A stretch of 64,000 bases of DNA from Alkalibacterium sp. AK22 (GCF_000585255.1 NZ_JANL01000006.1:1-64000), one strand, 5' to 3'; shown: positions 24,593 through 35,618, numbered from the stretch's first letter. A program made the numbers and translations. Notes: a model not told the origin generated them from the letters alone.

Positions 24593-25075
24593 CCGCTAGC
24601 TAAGGTAAAACTTGCAAAGGCTTCTATGCCTATCCCTTCTGGCTACCTTAAAAATGGGCCACTTGTTTAGTGCCCTGATGACAACAAATATGAAGGCTAA
24701 GGGGCTCAATAACCGTATTGAGCCCCTTAGCCTTTGATAGTCAAAAGAACTTGTCACTAAGCCCTTATTGCAGCTGGTTTATTTTACTTTTCAGATCAAG
24801 TGGTGCCAAAAGCCTTTTAAACACCACTTCATATTTATTTAAACAACACACTCGTCATTCAATGCGTATAAAAAACCGTTTAAAGACAAGCTTTATGTGA
24901 CCGGGTCCCCATCGCTAAAATAAAGACATGGTTAAACCCCAGCCTATGAGGGAGCAGGCCTCTCGTCTTCTCCCTCCTGCTGAACGCAAGCGGCCTAGGC
25001 TGTTTGCCTCATGGAGAGAGATTTTTATCCTTATTCTGTCTTCCAGTCCTATCGTTTAAACTTCCAACTTTGAAG
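24593..25075. other. Gene-free stretch with strong hairpins
   Basis: It holds an imperfect TAAGGTA/TACCTTA stem-loop (24602-24651) and a perfect 18-bp hairpin (AAGGCTAAGGGGCTCAAT and complement, 24693-24734) that looks like the terminator for the rightward gene at 24203. From 24750 to 25075 there is no frame with a start site; a GGGAGCAGG/CCTCCTGCT pairing near 24950 may be chance or an RNA structure. Confidence 0.5.
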
Positions 25076-26254
25076 TCAGTTGACTTTTTCTGTAAACTCT
25101 CTTTTCACTTTTTCCAGCAGATCCGGTTGGGTCATTAAATCAAGCGCCGTATGTGTCAAACCCGCTATGGTTTTTTCCATCCCCTCATAAGCTGCTTCGG
25201 TCAGCGTGCACTCTCTGAACTCCGTTGTATGGGCGGATACAGCTTTGCCGCTGGTGATTTCAAAGTAAGGGTTGATGGCCGGGACGACCTGGCTGACATT
25301 TCCCATATCCATGGATCCCATCGAGTCGCGTTCTTCGGTAAGCATGTCGATGTCAAGCGCCTGCATGTTTTTGTTATAAAGTTCAGACAACGTTTCATTG
25401 GTGATTAGGTTTTTATAGGCTGCTTCATAGTGTCCCCACTCCATACGGCAGTCGGCTGCCAGTGCTCCAGCTTCTGCACAGCGGATGACTTTTTCACGCA
25501 GTTCATTCAAGTAAGGCATGTCCATGGCTCTCACGTAAAACTCAGCCCGTGTATAGTCAGGGATGACATTCGCTGCTTCCCCGCCGTCCTTGATGACCCC
25601 ATGTGCCCGGGCGCTTGGATGGAGCTGCTGGCGGAGGGAACTGACATTATTGAAAAAGTTGATGCAGGCATCCAAGGCATTTTTTCCCTTATACGGTGCT
25701 GCAGCTGCATGCGCAGTCTGGCCATAAAAACGGAATTCGATGGCTTCCATCGCCATCGAGGTTCCGCTGGCATAATAGCCGTCAGACGGGTGCGTACAAA
25801 AAGCCACATCCACATCGTCAAAGGTCCCGGCATCCGCCATCGTCACCTTGTCGCCATTCGTTTCTTCAGCTGGCGTACCTAAAACGACGACCGTTCCGCC
25901 CACTTCGTCCACTAATTTGGACAAGGCAATGCCTGCACCCGTGTCTGTGGCTCCAAGCAAGTTGTGCCCGCAGCCATGACCGATTCCGGGCAAGGCGTCA
26001 TATTCAGATAAGTAAGCCAGAGTGGGGCCTGCTTTTTTCCCTTTATACACCGCTCTGAAAGCCGTCTCGATACCCAGATAAGGATACTCAACCTCAAAAC
26101 CATGTTTTTTCAGCAGCTCCACATGTGCCTTGGATGACAAGACCTCCTCATGCCCCAGCTCCGGGTTCGCGTAAATATATTCACTCAGCTCCTGGAGCTC
26201 CGGTCTGAGTATCTGAATGATTGTTTGGACTTGTTCGTTTCTTATATCTTGCAT
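25076..26254 (-). CDS. M20-family amidohydrolase
   Basis: 392 residues from the ATG at 26254 (AGAGG eight bases upstream; an ATG at 26263 touches that site). Peptidase M20D-type landmarks: GHGCGHN at 92-98, PAEET at 128-132 with catalytic Glu, and a dimerisation domain in the middle (about 175-290). Members cleave N-acyl amino acids, aminobenzoyl-glutamate or dipeptides with two metal ions in the cytoplasm. Substrate not readable. Single gene. Confidence 0.88.
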   Translation of the reverse strand: MQDIRNEQVQTIIQILRPELQELSEYIYANPELGHEEVLSSKAHVELLKKHGFEVEYPYLGIETAFRAVYKGKKAGPTLAYLSEYDALPGIGHGCGHNLLGATDTGAGIALSKLVDEVGGTVVVLGTPAEETNGDKVTMADAGTFDDVDVAFCTHPSDGYYASGTSMAMEAIEFRFYGQTAHAAAAPYKGKNALDACINFFNNVSSLRQQLHPSARAHGVIKDGGEAANVIPDYTRAEFYVRAMDMPYLNELREKVIRCAEAGALAADCRMEWGHYEAAYKNLITNETLSELYNKNMQALDIDMLTEERDSMGSMDMGNVSQVVPAINPYFEITSGKAVSAHTTEFRECTLTEAAYEGMEKTIAGLTHTALDLMTQPDLLEKVKREFTEKVN

Positions 26255-26404
26255 CTGTATCATCCTCTACTGTCTCTCTTTTTCAGCTTAATATACGATA
26301 AAACAACCGGAAATACAAATCGGCCTGTAATACGATAGGTCCTTGTATTAGGCTAACGCTTTCACTATAATGATTCTATCTATATACCAAAGGAGGTGAC
26401 TCTT

Positions 26405-27271
26405 TTGAACCCGTCTCTACATAAAGTTTCAATCATGAAAATCACTGCAGTATTTGCTGCCTCTTTCCTGCTCAGTATGGCAGTGGCTTACGTTTTGCTG
26501 CCTTTTTTCTCGGAAAGTCTAGTTTCTATTTTTGCGGAACTCATCATCCTTTTGACGCTGGGCCTTTACTTGCTGCACGTCTTGAATAAAGCGCATGTCC
26601 CTCTTTATTCCATCACAGGCAAATTATCCATGGATTTAAAAACAACAGTTTTTACCGGTTTTTTAACGGTAGTCAAATTGCTGCTTTATTTTTCTTTTGC
26701 TGGACTGCTCTTGCGCCTAGCTTTCCTCTCGCCAAATGTCCTGAATCAGGCTGAATCCTTGCTAGCAAACTCTACAGAACCTGCTGGTCTCAACCTCAGA
26801 ACCTTTTTTAGTGGCGTACTCCTGGCACCCGTGATGGAAGAATTTATATTTAGAGGTATTATTTTAAACAAATGGGCCGACAAGCGCTCTAATACGCGTG
26901 CTCTGGTACTGAGCTCTCTGTTGTTTGGACTGCTTCATATTAATACGCTGATTGTTCCACAGTTTATCGGCGGCCTGTTGTATGGGCTCGTATATTTGAA
27001 AACAAAAAGGCTGATTTATTCTATTTTCATGCATATGCTATATAACGCACTTCCTCATTTACTCTTGCTCATTTCAGTGGATGAATCCACTGAAACCATG
27101 CCTCTCTCTCATTCCATGTTGGAGGAACTGATGACTGCTTTAAATATCATCAGTTTAGTATTTATTGTGTTGCTTCCCCTATTCCTATTTACACTGCATA
27201 AATACAGCAAAAACCTGAACGACGAACAGATACCTTTCACTTACCACATCCTCAACACACCGACCCTTTGA
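26405..27271 (+). CDS. CPBP-family intramembrane protease
   Basis: 288 residues from TTG at 26405 with AGGAGG eight bases upstream; the GTG at 26396 is part of that site. About seven helices. The three CPBP/Abi motifs are present: EEFIFR at 145-150, FGLLH at 174-178 and HMLYN at 210-214, which form the metal-dependent active site of type II CAAX prenyl endopeptidase-like proteases. Relatives in Lactobacillales are linked to bacteriocin self-immunity or protein maturation. No bacteriocin gene is nearby. Confidence 0.88.
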   Translation: MNPSLHKVSIMKITAVFAASFLLSMAVAYVLLPFFSESLVSIFAELIILLTLGLYLLHVLNKAHVPLYSITGKLSMDLKTTVFTGFLTVVKLLLYFSFAGLLLRLAFLSPNVLNQAESLLANSTEPAGLNLRTFFSGVLLAPVMEEFIFRGIILNKWADKRSNTRALVLSSLLFGLLHINTLIVPQFIGGLLYGLVYLKTKRLIYSIFMHMLYNALPHLLLLISVDESTETMPLSHSMLEELMTALNIISLVFIVLLPLFLFTLHKYSKNLNDEQIPFTYHILNTPTL

Positions 27272-27296
27272 GCCAGTACCTACATGTCTTTAGATA

Positions 27297-27343
27297 AACA
27301 GAACCACGCAACCCTGTATGTTCAGAAGTTGCGTGGTTCTGTT
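27297..27343. terminator. Convergent terminator (CPBP gene / kdp operon)
   Basis: A perfect 16-bp stem AACAGAACCACGCAAC and complement around a 15-base loop containing TGTATGTTCAG. It is related to the ridA terminator at 36022-36072, whose loop carries the same motif on the other strand. Confidence 0.85.
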
Positions 27344-27376
27344 CGCTTTCACAGGGCATTTGCCCTGTTTCTTCAC

Positions 27377-27418
27377 TTACTTCGTTGTTTTGCCTGCAAT
27401 CACGTCGATTTCAACTAG
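27377..27418 (-). pseudogene. Relic of the ridA 3' end
   Basis: Reading leftward it encodes LVEIDVIAGKTTK and a stop, the exact C-terminal pattern of RidA. Over 44 bp it differs from the end of the intact ridA gene (36105-36148) at four positions, and the sequence past the stop is related too. The rest of the gene is absent; kdpC starts its coding region 34 bases away. Confidence 0.8.
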
Positions 27419-27451
27419 GGAATTAGCTGAAGTGATTAGCCGTCCCATACG

Positions 27452-28015
27452 TCAATCCAGCAACCCATCCAGATCCAAGTTGACCATCAATACGTTCACC
27501 CCGGGTTCTCCCCAAAAGCCTAGGAAACGGCTTGTTGTATGCCGATCAATAATTTCCTCTACTTCTGCCTGATCTATATTACGTTCGGCTGCAATACGTT
27601 CAATTTGAAAGCTAGCTGCTGCTGTAGAAATATGGGGATCCACTCCACTTCCTGATCCGCTCACTAAATCTGCAGGAATCTCTTGCTCGTTTTGTGGATC
27701 CATGGTAGTCAGCCATTCAATACGCTCTTGTCTAAGTTCAGATAGTTCAGCGCTATCTGGTGATAAGTTGGTCTCCCACATGGGCCGCCCAATCAGATAT
27801 TCCGGGCTCGTGAATTCTTGTGCTATAAATTCTGATCCTACTACTTGTTGTGTGCCATCTTCCAAAGTTACCTCTACTAGGCTTCCGTTCGCTTCATTGG
27901 GAAAAAAAACTTGTGCCAGTCCTGTAATGGATAAAGTATATACCCCTCCACCCAAAACGGTGAATACCAGTAAGCTTAAAAAAGCAGGTCTTATTGTTTT
28001 TATAATGCTGTTCAT
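27452..28015 (-). CDS. kdpC: Potassium-transporting ATPase subunit KdpC
   Basis: 187 residues: N-terminal membrane helix (about 9-30) and an extracytoplasmic domain with the family landmarks GSEFIAQEFTSPEYLIGRP, SGSGSGVDPHIS and VNVLMVNLDLD. KdpC stabilises the KdpFABC complex and increases ATP affinity. GGAGG precedes the ATG and the gene follows kdpB by 12 bases. Normal length. Confidence 0.97.
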   Translation of the reverse strand: MNSIIKTIRPAFLSLLVFTVLGGGVYTLSITGLAQVFFPNEANGSLVEVTLEDGTQQVVGSEFIAQEFTSPEYLIGRPMWETNLSPDSAELSELRQERIEWLTTMDPQNEQEIPADLVSGSGSGVDPHISTAAASFQIERIAAERNIDQAEVEEIIDRHTTSRFLGFWGEPGVNVLMVNLDLDGLLD

Positions 28016-28027
28016 ATTTACTCCCTC

Positions 28028-30085
28028 CTATACGATGCCTATAAAGGTCAAGAACATATCAATTAGTTTGATAGCAATAAACGGTGCGATCAATCCGCCC
28101 AGACCATAGATCAGCATATTGCGCTTCAACAGCTTTTCAGCCGATAGTCCGCGGTATTTGACACCTCTTAATGCTAAAGGAATCAAGGCTATAATGACAA
28201 AAGCATTATAGATTATAGCAGACAGGATGGCTGTCGTTGAGCTTGTCAGGTTCATAAAGTTCAACGCTTCCAGTTCAGGGTAAATAGTGAAGAATAGAAC
28301 TGGAATGATCGCAAAGTATTTTGCGACATCATTGGCGACACTAAAAGTTGTCAATGCTCCCCGTGTGATCAATAGCTGCTTCCCAATTCTTACAATATCG
28401 ATAAGCTTAGTTGGGTTAGAATCCAAATCGACCATATTACCAGCCTCTTTGGCGGCTTGTGTCCCTGTATTCATAGCCACTGCTACATCGGCTTGAGCAA
28501 GTGCTGGGGCATCATTGGTTCCGTCTCCAGTCATAGCCACCAGATGGCCTTCTTTCTGATATTTTTTGATTAATTCAAGTTTTGCTTCTGGTGTTGCCTC
28601 AGCCAGAAAATCATCGACACCCGCTTCAGCTGCAATAGCGGCAGCTGTCATCGGATTATCACCTGTAATCATGACTGTTTTAATGCCCATATTGTGTAAT
28701 TCTCTGAACCGCTCTTTGACTCCGCTTTTGACAATATCCTTTAAATGTATAACACCTAAGACAGCATTGTTTTTAGCTACGACTAAAGGTGTGCCTCCCT
28801 CTTTTGCTACCCGGTCCACAGCCTCTTGGCACTCTTGAGGATAGTTTCCACCGTTGTCAATAACAAACGCTTTAACTGAATCGGCGGCTCCTTTTCGTAA
28901 GACTTCACCCTGATAATCGACTCCACTCATTCGTGTTTTTGCTGTAAAAGGAACAAATGTAGCATTAAGTTCTGATAAATCTCGCTTTCTTATTCCATAC
29001 TCGTCTTTCGCCAGTTTGACTATACTTCTCCCTTCCGGCGTTTCGTCTGCAATGGATGACAGTTGGCAAGCCTCGGCAAGACTCTCCTCTGTTACACCTT
29101 CAACGGGTATAAATTCACTTGCCTGGCGATTACCTAATGTGATTGTTCCTGTTTTATCAAGCAGCAATACATCCGTATCCCCTGCGGCCTCAATGGCTCG
29201 TCCGCTCATCGCAAGAACGTTTGCCTGGTTTAAGCGGCTCATTCCAGCAATACCAATTGAAGACAGTAAGGCACCAATAGTAGTAGGAGCCAAGCAGACT
29301 AGTAAAGCTATAACGTTGGTAATTGGAATAGCTGTTCCTGCCCCAACAAATTCACTTGTAAATTGTGTATAAGGCAATAGTGTAGCTGAAACGACTAAAA
29401 AGATAATAGTTAAGGTGACGAGTAAAATTTGAAGCGCAATTTCGTTAGGTGTTTTCTTTCTTGATGCACCTTCAACCATAGAAATCATTCTGTCTAAAAA
29501 GCTGTTACCAGACTCAACAGTTATTTTAACAATCAGCCAGTCTGAAACTAAAGTCGTTCCTCCAGTGACTGCACTTCTGTCTCCTCCTGATTCTCTGATG
29601 ACCGGGGCAGATTCTCCTGTAATGGCGCTTTCGTCTACAGAGGCTGCTCCTTCAATGACCTCTCCGTCCATAGGAATCTGCTCACCAGCCACGACATAAA
29701 CAATGTCCCCTTTTTTCAAGTCAACAGACATGACCTCTTCAAATTCATCTGTATTGTCAGCTGAATAAAGTTTTTTTGTCTTAACATCTTTTCTTGCTTT
29801 TTTCAACGTATCTGCCTGTGCTCGTCCTCTTCCTTCAGCTATTGCTTCAGCAAAATTAGCAAACAGGACTGTAAACCAAAGAAATAAAGCAATGGCCAGG
29901 ACGTAGCCTGCTCTTTCGTCCTGAATTCCCGCAAACGACAAAAAGTACAAGGAAGTAGTCAGTACTGCACCGATATATACAACGAACATGACAGGATTTC
30001 TAACTTGAACTAAAGGCGAAAGCTTGACAAAAGACTGATATATAGAATCTTTGAGAATTGATCCACTGATATTTTTATTCTCCAT
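28028..30085 (-). CDS. kdpB: Potassium-transporting ATPase ATP-binding subunit KdpB
   Basis: 685 residues, a full P-type ATPase: TGES at 156-159 (the Ser that is inhibited by phosphorylation in E. coli is present), phosphorylated Asp310 in DKTGTIT, and [20 protein letters not shown] near 520. It drives high-affinity K+ uptake as part of KdpFABC in the cytoplasmic membrane. Twelve bases downstream of kdpA with its own AGGAGG-type site. Confidence 0.98.
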   Translation of the reverse strand: MENKNISGSILKDSIYQSFVKLSPLVQVRNPVMFVVYIGAVLTTSLYFLSFAGIQDERAGYVLAIALFLWFTVLFANFAEAIAEGRGRAQADTLKKARKDVKTKKLYSADNTDEFEEVMSVDLKKGDIVYVVAGEQIPMDGEVIEGAASVDESAITGESAPVIRESGGDRSAVTGGTTLVSDWLIVKITVESGNSFLDRMISMVEGASRKKTPNEIALQILLVTLTIIFLVVSATLLPYTQFTSEFVGAGTAIPITNVIALLVCLAPTTIGALLSSIGIAGMSRLNQANVLAMSGRAIEAAGDTDVLLLDKTGTITLGNRQASEFIPVEGVTEESLAEACQLSSIADETPEGRSIVKLAKDEYGIRKRDLSELNATFVPFTAKTRMSGVDYQGEVLRKGAADSVKAFVIDNGGNYPQECQEAVDRVAKEGGTPLVVAKNNAVLGVIHLKDIVKSGVKERFRELHNMGIKTVMITGDNPMTAAAIAAEAGVDDFLAEATPEAKLELIKKYQKEGHLVAMTGDGTNDAPALAQADVAVAMNTGTQAAKEAGNMVDLDSNPTKLIDIVRIGKQLLITRGALTTFSVANDVAKYFAIIPVLFFTIYPELEALNFMNLTSSTTAILSAIIYNAFVIIALIPLALRGVKYRGLSAEKLLKRNMLIYGLGGLIAPFIAIKLIDMFLTFIGIV

Positions 30086-30097
30086 TATTTACCCCTC

Positions 30098-31783
30098 CTA
30101 AAGTGCAGTAAAGAAATCTGCTATTGGCCCCAGTGATAAGGCTGGCAGGAAGCTCAAGGCTCCTATAATAACAATCACACCAATCAACAGGCCAACGAAT
30201 AAGCTATTAGTAGTAGATAGCGTGCCATCACTGACTGCGACTGTTTTCTTTTTGGCCATATTACCTGCCAGGAAAATGGCTGCCAGCATCGGAATGAAAC
30301 GGGCAAGCAGCATGATCAAACCCCCAATAACATTCGTGAAAGGCTGATTAGCATCGAAGCCAGCAAAGGCACTCCCGTTATTATTTCCCATAGATGAGTA
30401 GGCATACAGAATCTCTGAAAATCCTCTTGCACCTGTATTTGTCAGCTGTTCTTGTACTCCAGGAGTCATCATTTCTGCTGCCGCACCTAAAAGTGTGAGT
30501 ACAGGTGGGGCCAGGACCAGTAGACAGACCATCTTCATGTCAAAAGGCTCAACTTTTTTACTCAAATATTCAGGTGTTCTTCCGACCATGAGTCCTGCAA
30601 TAAAGACAGTCAACAAGACAAAGGCCAGCATACCGTAGAGTCCACTTCCGACTCCTCCAAATACAATTTCCCCAATTTGAATAAGGAACATCAGAACCAG
30701 TCCCCCTAGGGCAGTATAGCTGTTATGCATGGAGTTGACTGATCCATTGGAAGCGGCTGTTGTAGCTGTTGCCCACAACGAAGAGGTTCCGATTCCGTGT
30801 ATAACTTCTTTTCCTTCCATATTTCCGACAGTAGCGACTCCATTTACAACGGGACCCATAAATTGTTCGTTGAATGTAACTGCAACAACGGACACAACAA
30901 ATAAAATCAACATAGCTACATAGATAGCTTTTCCTTGTTTAATATCTTTCACTGCTTTACCGAATGTGACACACAAAGCTGCTGGTATCAATAAAATAGA
31001 TAACAGCTGGATAAAGTTAGATAAAGCTGTTGGATTTTCTAGTGGGAACGCTGAGTTGACTCCAAAGAATCCACCCCCGTTGGTTCCCAACTGCTTGATC
31101 ATTATCTGACTAGCTGCTGGCCCCAAAGGAATCGTTTGTTCCACTGCTCCCTCCAGTGTCAGAGCGGTTTGAAAAGGACCGAAAGTTTGAACAACGCCCT
31201 GAGATACCAGTATAAGTGCCCCTATAAAGGACAGCGGCAGCAGGATATACAAAAAGATACGAGTGAGATCGACCCAGAAGTTTCCAATTGAACGAATCTG
31301 CTTACGTCTAAATCCTCTTGCTAGGGCAAATAAAACGGCAATACCACTTGCAGCTGATGCAAAATTCTGAACGGTCAGACCAATTGACTGGCTGAAGTAT
31401 GACAAATCTGTTTCTCCGGAATAAGCCTGCCAGTTAGTATTAGAGACAAAGCTTGCAGCAGTGTTGAATGCCAGATGCCAGCTCGTACCTTCAATACCTT
31501 CAGGATTAAAAGGGAGCACACCTTGAGAGATTTGCAGAAGGAAAACGACAACCAGCCCCATCAGACTGAACAGTACAACAGAAAGTCCATACCGCTTGGC
31601 GTCCATTTCATCCTTCTGGTGTGTTCCCAGTAATTTATAGATACCTTTCTCCAAGGGAGCACCGATTTTTTCAAGCAGGAAAGGCTCTCCGCTCATGACT
31701 TTATACATATAAAGTCCAAGAGGTATTGACATCCCAATAAGAACCAGAAGATAAAATAAATTTTGTGTCAGTATATAGTTCAT
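30098..31783 (-). CDS. kdpA: Potassium-transporting ATPase subunit KdpA
   Basis: 561 residues, about ten helices, with K+-channel-like selectivity loops such as [19 protein letters not shown] near 230-250 and [13 protein letters not shown] near 455. It is the K+-translocating subunit. The ATG overlaps the stop of the tiny kdpF gene (ATGA), so the two are translationally coupled. Length and order are standard. Confidence 0.97.
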   Translation of the reverse strand: MNYILTQNLFYLLVLIGMSIPLGLYMYKVMSGEPFLLEKIGAPLEKGIYKLLGTHQKDEMDAKRYGLSVVLFSLMGLVVVFLLQISQGVLPFNPEGIEGTSWHLAFNTAASFVSNTNWQAYSGETDLSYFSQSIGLTVQNFASAASGIAVLFALARGFRRKQIRSIGNFWVDLTRIFLYILLPLSFIGALILVSQGVVQTFGPFQTALTLEGAVEQTIPLGPAASQIMIKQLGTNGGGFFGVNSAFPLENPTALSNFIQLLSILLIPAALCVTFGKAVKDIKQGKAIYVAMLILFVVSVVAVTFNEQFMGPVVNGVATVGNMEGKEVIHGIGTSSLWATATTAASNGSVNSMHNSYTALGGLVLMFLIQIGEIVFGGVGSGLYGMLAFVLLTVFIAGLMVGRTPEYLSKKVEPFDMKMVCLLVLAPPVLTLLGAAAEMMTPGVQEQLTNTGARGFSEILYAYSSMGNNNGSAFAGFDANQPFTNVIGGLIMLLARFIPMLAAIFLAGNMAKKKTVAVSDGTLSTTNSLFVGLLIGVIVIIGALSFLPALSLGPIADFFTAL

Positions 31784-31869
31784 AACTCTTCCCCCCTAAA
31801 CAGCACATAGAATAGATAAACAAGCAAACATAGTCCAATAATACCCGCTAGTACAGTTATCGTTCCCAT
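31780..31869 (-). CDS. kdpF: KdpF small subunit
   Basis: A 29-residue hydrophobic peptide (starts [13 protein letters not shown], ends LFRGEEL) with GGGAGGAG upstream of its ATG. It overlaps kdpA by four bases at the expected place of kdpF, and the single helix plus acidic end match KdpF, which stabilises the complex. Too short for usual gene calls. Confidence 0.85.
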   Translation of the reverse strand: MGTITVLAGIIGLCLLVYLFYVLFRGEEL

Positions 31870-32093
31870 ACTTTTCAACTCCTCCCAAATTGTTGGCTCC
31901 GCAGACATCGATACTGCTCTCTTTATTTGTATTGCAAAGTAAGCATATCTGAAAAGCCATTAAGGTGGGATTAGGGAATTAAAAAAGATATAAAGATAGC
32001 ATTAAGATGCAAGCCGCTCCATAAAGAAAGCCCCGAGAATCCATTACTGGACCTTTACTCCCTTGAATACTCACACTATCCTGACATGCTCTG

Positions 32094-32102
32094 TGCTATA
32101 CT
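32094..32102 (+). promoter_or_regulatory. Extended -10 promoter of kdpDE
   Basis: TGCTATACT is an extended -10 element about 45 bases before the kdpD start, with a weak -35. A start near 32109 would leave a leader of about 40 bases containing AAAGGAG. It places the kdpD start after 32109. Confidence 0.5.
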
Positions 32103-32148
32103 TTCCTTAACCAGTAAATACCCGAGAGAAAGGAGCTGTATTCAGTCA

Positions 32149-34842
32149 ATGCGTAAAGAAAGCGATAACATGCACGTTTATTCAGATATCAGATCAAGGT
32201 CTTCATCTGGGGGTGGACAGCTTAAAATTTATCTTGGCTATGCTGCAGGAGTAGGAAAAACTTACGCCATGCTGAAAGATGCTCAAGATTTGATTAAAGA
32301 AGGGGTAGATATCGTTGCAGGTTACGTGGAGCCTCATGACCGACCAGAAACGTCAGCATTGCTGGAAGGTTTAGAACACATTCCCCCTTTAGCTGTTCCC
32401 TATAAAACGATGACTGTAAAAGAGTTTGATCTCGATGCTGCTTTACAAAGAAAACCACAAGTCATTTTGGTAGATGAATTTGCACACACGAACGTTTCCG
32501 GCGTCCGTCATGCTAAGCGGTATCAAGATATACAAGAACTTCTCCGTGCAGGAATAGACGTCTATACAACAGTCAATATCCAGCATATCGAAAGCCTAAA
32601 TGATCAGATTGCAGCCATTACAGGCGTTTCTGTAAGAGAACGCATACCAGATAAGATCTTTGATTTGGCCCAGCAGATTGAAGTCGTTGATATTGAACCA
32701 AAAGATTTGCTGGATCGCTTGAATAAAGGTAGGATCTATAAAGAAAATCAGGTTCCTAAGGCCCTAAAGAACTTTTTTACTCTAGAAAAGCTGATCGCCT
32801 TAAGAGAAATCGCATTGCGCCACGCAGCTGACCATGTGAACAGAATTGCCCTGGATAATATTGAACTGGCCCGCAAATACAATACTGCTACTAGTGAACA
32901 TATATTAGTTTGTTTGTCTGCATCTCCCTCAAATACTAAAGTCATTCGAACGGCGTCCAGAATGGCAAAAGCTTTCAATGCAAAATTTACTGCACTCTAC
33001 GTCGAGAGTACAAATGACCAGTATCAGGACAGCAAAAAAGAAGCTTCCCTGAGAGCAGCGATGCATCTAGCTGATCAGCTAGGTGCAGAAATCGTCACCG
33101 TTTACGGGAATGATATTGTTCGTCAGATTTTTGAATACGCTAGGGCTAGCCGAGTCACAAAAATTGTGGTCGGCCGATCAGTTCAGTCAAAAAGATGGCC
33201 GAGAAAACGCAGTATCGTGGATAAGCTTTCTGATAACGAAGTAGATATTGATATTCATGTGATTCCCGATAGCCAGTCCACACCACAAACAGAAAAAAAG
33301 AATATTTTATCCAGGATTCAATTTTCATTGTCCGAAACATTCCTGACTCTTTTCATACTCACTATAACTACATTGATAGGTACTCTATTTGATAACTTGA
33401 ACTTCAGTGAAGCAAATATTATTACGGTCTACATTCTTGGTGTATTACTCATTGCCATGCTTTCCAGGCAGAGAAGCACCAGTTTGCTCTCTTCCGGTCT
33501 TGCAGTATTGGCCTTTAACTTCTTTTTTACAGAGCCCCGCTTTACTTTTGTTGTTTACGACTTAGGTTACATTACTACCTTTATTATCATGCTTGCAGCC
33601 GGTCTGGTGACATCCACTCTGACTCAGCAAGTTCAAATGCAAGCTGAAGAATCTTCCAGAAAAGCCTACTATACGGAAATACTTTTTCAAACAAGTAAAA
33701 AGCTGCAAAGCGCCTCCACCCGTCAGGAGATTATTGACCGGACAGCTGAGCAGATCACCAAACTCCTTGACTTACCTTTAATTATATATCCTTCGTCAAA
33801 TGGTGCTCTTCTGGAGCCTTTAACTTATGATACGCCAAGGAAAGCGACAGATTGGCCAACATTACTTTCTCCAAACGAACTGGCAGTAGCCAGATGGGCG
33901 TTTACAAATAATCAGCAAGCCGGATCCAACACTCAAACATTATCAAGTTCACAAGGGTCCTACTTGGTTATTAGAGGAGCACAAGGTCCTTTAGGTGTGT
34001 TAGGTATTGTCGCAGATGAATCCAAGAAATTACAAAAATTTGAAAAAAACCTATTGATTGCAATCTTGGACGAATGCAGTCTGGCATGGGAAAAAAATGA
34101 TTCCAATGAACTGCAAAAAGAACTGCATGCACAAATTCAAAAAGAAAAACTTCGTTCTAACCTTCTTAGGGCTATTTCTCATGACTTGAGAGTTCCATTG
34201 ACAAGTATTTCAGGAAACAGCACTTTGTTGATAAATAACCACAAGCAATTGGATGAAGAGAAACAGCTGGCTTTATACTCAAATATTTACACGGATTCAA
34301 TCTGGCTGATAAACTTAGTTGAAAATTTACTCTCACTAACAAAGCTAGAAAATGGCAGTCTTAAACTGAATTTGGAAGCAGAACTGATAGAAGAAGTTAT
34401 TGCAGAGGCATTGGATCACGCAGATCCAAACCTTGCAAATTATAAAGTAAATGTAAGCATCGACAGTGACTTTTTGATGCTCCTGATGGACACCCAGCTG
34501 ATTGTTCAGGTCATTGTCAATATCGTAAATAATGCGGTTCATTATACCCCAGCAGGCTCTAGCATTTCCATATCGGTAAAAAATGAAGGCCGTACCGCTC
34601 GCATAGAAATAGCTGATAACGGACCTGGCATTCCCAAAAAAGATAAGGAACGTATATTCGATATGTTTTATACCTCTGACAGTAACAGTGCTGACGGGCG
34701 CAGAGGTATGGGTCTTGGCTTGTTTTTGTGTAAATCTATATTGGAAGCACATGGCAGCTCTATTTATATAAATAATAACTACCCAAATGGAACGATTATA
34801 GGTTTTACACTCGAAGTACTGGAGGTAAGTACACATGAATAA
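32149..34842 (+). CDS. kdpD: Sensor histidine kinase KdpD
   Basis: 897 residues from the ATG at 32149 (AAAGGAG about 13 bases upstream). Domains in order: N-terminal KdpD domain with Walker A GYAAGVGKT near 30-38 and DEFAHTN; a USP-like domain (about 230-365) that senses second messengers; four membrane helices (about 385-490, DUF4118); a GAF-like region; HisKA with the phosphorylated His near 678 in ISHDLRVPLTS; HATPase with ADNGPGIPKKD and GMGLGLFL. It senses K+ limitation or turgor and phosphorylates KdpE. Divergent from kdpFABC; overlaps kdpE by 8 bases. Confidence 0.96.
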   Translation: MRKESDNMHVYSDIRSRSSSGGGQLKIYLGYAAGVGKTYAMLKDAQDLIKEGVDIVAGYVEPHDRPETSALLEGLEHIPPLAVPYKTMTVKEFDLDAALQRKPQVILVDEFAHTNVSGVRHAKRYQDIQELLRAGIDVYTTVNIQHIESLNDQIAAITGVSVRERIPDKIFDLAQQIEVVDIEPKDLLDRLNKGRIYKENQVPKALKNFFTLEKLIALREIALRHAADHVNRIALDNIELARKYNTATSEHILVCLSASPSNTKVIRTASRMAKAFNAKFTALYVESTNDQYQDSKKEASLRAAMHLADQLGAEIVTVYGNDIVRQIFEYARASRVTKIVVGRSVQSKRWPRKRSIVDKLSDNEVDIDIHVIPDSQSTPQTEKKNILSRIQFSLSETFLTLFILTITTLIGTLFDNLNFSEANIITVYILGVLLIAMLSRQRSTSLLSSGLAVLAFNFFFTEPRFTFVVYDLGYITTFIIMLAAGLVTSTLTQQVQMQAEESSRKAYYTEILFQTSKKLQSASTRQEIIDRTAEQITKLLDLPLIIYPSSNGALLEPLTYDTPRKATDWPTLLSPNELAVARWAFTNNQQAGSNTQTLSSSQGSYLVIRGAQGPLGVLGIVADESKKLQKFEKNLLIAILDECSLAWEKNDSNELQKELHAQIQKEKLRSNLLRAISHDLRVPLTSISGNSTLLINNHKQLDEEKQLALYSNIYTDSIWLINLVENLLSLTKLENGSLKLNLEAELIEEVIAEALDHADPNLANYKVNVSIDSDFLMLLMDTQLIVQVIVNIVNNAVHYTPAGSSISISVKNEGRTARIEIADNGPGIPKKDKERIFDMFYTSDSNSADGRRGMGLGLFLCKSILEAHGSSIYINNNYPNGTIIGFTLEVLEVSTHE

Positions 34843-35554
34843 ACACTCTATTTTGGTTGTTGAAGATGACCGAGCTGTTCAAAAGTTGATAACGACTACT
34901 TTAGATTTGCAAGGCTATGCACATAGAACTGCTTCAGATGGAGAACAAGCGCTAATGGAGCTAGTGACCAAGCAGCCTGATGTATTAATTTTAGATCTCG
35001 GCTTGCCCGATACCGACGGCTTGTCTATTATCAAAAAAGTACGAGAGTGGTCAACCATGCCAATTATTATTGTCAGTGCACGCAGCGAGGACCAGGACAA
35101 AATCCAGGCTTTGGATGCAGGTGCTGATGATTACCTTACCAAACCTTTCAGTGTCGAAGAACTTCTCGCCAGGTTAAGAGTCATGCTAAGAAGAGTTAAC
35201 TATGATAGACATAACGCTCAAGCCAACTCTTCCATATTTTTGAATGGTCCATTAAAAATCGACTACTCTTCTGGCTCTGTATGGCTCGGTGAGGAAGAAA
35301 TTCACTTTACGCCCATTGAGTATAAACTTCTATGCTTGCTGTCTAAAAATGTTGGTAAAGTATTGACACACAACTACATTTTGTATGAAGTGTGGGGTAA
35401 GTATTATGAAGAAGTATCGGTACTCAGAGTATTTATGGCATCCGTAAGAAAGAAAATTGACCGTAACCGTTCTGCAATCCCCTTCATACAGACAAGAGTA
35501 GGTGTGGGCTACAGAATGATGAATGTAGAGTATAAAGAGAATGGAGATGATTAA
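34835..35554 (+). CDS. kdpE: Response regulator KdpE
   Basis: 239 residues: receiver domain with the acidic pocket EDD at 10-12, phospho-acceptor Asp54 (LILDLGLP) and TKPF near 105, then an OmpR/PhoB winged helix (about 140-235). It activates kdpFABC when phosphorylated by KdpD. Start overlaps the kdpD stop. Standard length. Confidence 0.96.
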   Translation: MNKHSILVVEDDRAVQKLITTTLDLQGYAHRTASDGEQALMELVTKQPDVLILDLGLPDTDGLSIIKKVREWSTMPIIIVSARSEDQDKIQALDAGADDYLTKPFSVEELLARLRVMLRRVNYDRHNAQANSSIFLNGPLKIDYSSGSVWLGEEEIHFTPIEYKLLCLLSKNVGKVLTHNYILYEVWGKYYEEVSVLRVFMASVRKKIDRNRSAIPFIQTRVGVGYRMMNVEYKENGDD

Positions 35555-35618
35555 AAAAGGAGCTTTTTTTGTTATATATTATGTAAAGAAAATCGGTCAT
35601 GCATAAAAAATACGCTTC

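Noticed and set aside
34345-34836. Leftward 163-codon frame opposite kdpD
   Set aside because: Complement of the histidine-kinase domains; no start site, Cys/Tyr/Ile-rich shadow composition.
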